Assembly (NCBI GenBank): GCA_016295505.1 | Contig: JAEDLC010000051.1 | Location: 1 to 13,247 of the forward strand | From: Dorea sp. | GTDB lineage: Bacteria > Bacillota_A > Clostridia > Lachnospirales > Lachnospiraceae | Direction of reading: 5' to 3' | Length of the DNA: 13,247 nucleotides | Shown: piece after piece, positions 12,072 to 13,247 of the stretch | How the letters are laid out: each line of letters starts with the position of its first letter | Position numbering within the stretch: position 1 is the stretch's first letter | Program-made: the position numbers and the translations under genes | Notes under the pieces: generated by a model | What the model was told of the DNA's origin: nothing | Seen by the model: only the letters and a program-made list of their open reading frames with translations | Databases searched by the model: none

Positions 12072-13247
12072 ATGAGTAAAAAACTAAAAATCGGTGTTGT
12101 CGGTATCAGTTTCGGTATGGAATTTGTCGCAATCTATAAAAAACATCCGGATGTTGCGTCCGTCGTCATTGCCGATACTGATGAGAGACTTCTTAAGATT
12201 GCACAGGAAAAATTCGGATTCCGCGAAGACGAATGCTTTACAGACATTCAGCCCATGCTGGATGATCCGGAAGTAGACGCCATCCATATCGTCACCCCGC
12301 CTGCAACACACGCAGAATTATCCATACGTGCACTGAATGCCGGAAAACACTGCGGGTGCACCATTCCAATGGGAATGTCCTTAGAAGAACTGTATGCCGT
12401 CATTGAAGCCAGGAAAAAGTCCGGAAAGCAATATATGTTCCTGGAAACCACTGTATTTGGAAGAGAATTTTTCTATGTGCAGGATCTGTATAAAAAGGGA
12501 GAGTTAGGAAAAATCCAGTATATGAGCTGTGCCCATTATCAGGATATGGAAGGATGGCCATCCTACTGGGAGGGTTATCCGCCACTGATGCATCCGACAC
12601 ATGCGATCGGACCGTGCCTCATGCTGCTTGGCCAATATCCTTCTGCAGTATATGCCAGAGGTTCCGGCAAAGTGCGCGACAGCTTAAAAGAAAAATACGG
12701 CTGTCCTTATGCATTTGAAGCAGCCATGGTTTCTCTGGAAGACAGTGACGTTACGATTGAAGTTGAGCGTTTTTTATATGGCGTTGCACGGAGTTATTCT
12801 GAATGCTTTCGTGTATATGGTGAAAATAAGAGCTTTGAATGGCAGCAGCTGGCAGATGAACCCCCGGTTCTGTATACCCGGACCGGAGAGCTGCAGCAGG
12901 ATATGATTGATCTGGATTCCGATCCGGAACGATTTAACCGCGGAAGCGAGATCATCGAGCAGCGCATTCAGGTTCCTGATTACAGTTATCGTCTTCCGGA
13001 AGGAATTGCAGGATTTACAACCGAAACCATCTACAACGATGAAAATATGCATCTTTCCTTCAAACAGGGCGGCGGACACGGTGGCTCCCACCCACATATG
13101 GTGCATGAATTTGTACGATCTATCATCGAGAACCGTAAGCCGATCGTTGATGATATTCTCGGAGCATACTGGACCGGGCTCGGAATCTGTGCGCATCAGT
13201 CTGCACTTGCCGGAGGTAAAGTCATCGAGATTCCGAAGTTTAAAGAA
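12072..13247 (+). CDS. Gfo/Idh/MocA-family oxidoreductase, 3' end outside window
   Basis: 392 codons are open to the right edge with no stop. The N-terminal Rossmann domain starts KLKIGVVGISFGMEFVAIYK (4-23), followed by VIADTDERLLKIAQEKFG and the conserved DAIHIVTPPATHAELSIRAL. This fixes the family: NAD(P)-dependent enzymes acting on sugars, inositols or sugar acids. Two hallmark sites deviate. The glycine motif is GISFGME rather than GxGxxG, and the usual GKHVxxEKP is GKHCGCTIPMGMS, so the conserved Lys is absent. The C-terminal domain has HPTHAIG and QGGGHGGSHPHMVHEF. AAAGGAG lies 11 nt before the ATG. Following the symporter by 34 nt, it is likely co-transcribed and probably acts on the imported compound. 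Which compound is unknown. Confidence 0.88.
   Translation, partial: MSKKLKIGVVGISFGMEFVAIYKKHPDVASVVIADTDERLLKIAQEKFGFREDECFTDIQPMLDDPEVDAIHIVTPPATHAELSIRALNAGKHCGCTIPMGMSLEELYAVIEARKKSGKQYMFLETTVFGREFFYVQDLYKKGELGKIQYMSCAHYQDMEGWPSYWEGYPPLMHPTHAIGPCLMLLGQYPSAVYARGSGKVRDSLKEKYGCPYAFEAAMVSLEDSDVTIEVERFLYGVARSYSECFRVYGENKSFEWQQLADEPPVLYTRTGELQQDMIDLDSDPERFNRGSEIIEQRIQVPDYSYRLPEGIAGFTTETIYNDENMHLSFKQGGGHGGSHPHMVHEFVRSIIENRKPIVDDILGAYWTGLGICAHQSALAGGKVIEIPKFKE

Noticed and set aside
1..13247. CRISPR arrays, tRNA or rRNA genes, insertion sequences, toxin-antitoxin or phage defence genes
   Set aside because: No spaced direct repeats, cloverleaf-like segments, transposase frames, terminal repeats or matching protein motifs were seen on either strand.

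Overview
The window looks like a chromosomal piece of an anaerobic Firmicute, most likely a Lachnospiraceae member (class Clostridia). The clues are strong AGGAGG-type ribosome binding sites, sigma-A-like promoters in AT-rich spacers, a lysine/alanine-tailed DUF6465-type protein, a nadA-nadB-nadC-niaR cluster and a GPH-family sugar symporter. No rRNA, tRNA, CRISPR array, insertion sequence or phage gene is visible. No gap between genes exceeds about 200 bases.

Left part (1-5972, all minus strand). It contains the 5' portion of leuC (leucine biosynthesis), a PHP-domain phosphoesterase, a small two-helix membrane protein, a multi-pass membrane protein resembling the TMEM198/DUF4203 type, a DUF6465-type basic-tailed protein, an L-lactate dehydrogenase-family enzyme, and an ArsP_2-type (putative metal exporter) permease. 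Most have their own promoter, so these are mainly single-gene units. Several are separated by recognisable hairpin terminators.

Middle part (5973-9601, minus strand). This is a compact de novo NAD operon: nadA (quinolinate synthase), nadB (L-aspartate oxidase, short form), nadC (quinolinate phosphoribosyltransferase) and niaR (niacin-responsive repressor). Gaps between genes are 29-39 nt. Together the three enzymes turn aspartate and dihydroxyacetone phosphate into nicotinate mononucleotide. NiaR probably shuts the operon off when niacin is available: a 9-2-9 dyad overlaps the -35 element of the nadA promoter.

Right part (9671-13247, plus strand). Divergent from nadA lies an AraC-family regulator with its own terminator, then a two-gene unit of a GPH (MelB-like) sugar:cation symporter and a Gfo/Idh/MocA-family oxidoreductase that runs off the window. 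This looks like a locus for uptake and oxidation of a sugar or sugar acid whose identity cannot be read from the sequence.

Main points for a second look: a second, diverged copy of the putative NiaR operator at the start of the AraC promoter; a strong promoter followed at once by a terminator hairpin upstream of the lactate dehydrogenase gene; a long hairpin that buries the ribosome binding site of the small membrane protein; and substituted key residues in the lactate dehydrogenase and Gfo/Idh/MocA proteins. I found no clear evidence of a wholly new multi-gene system.
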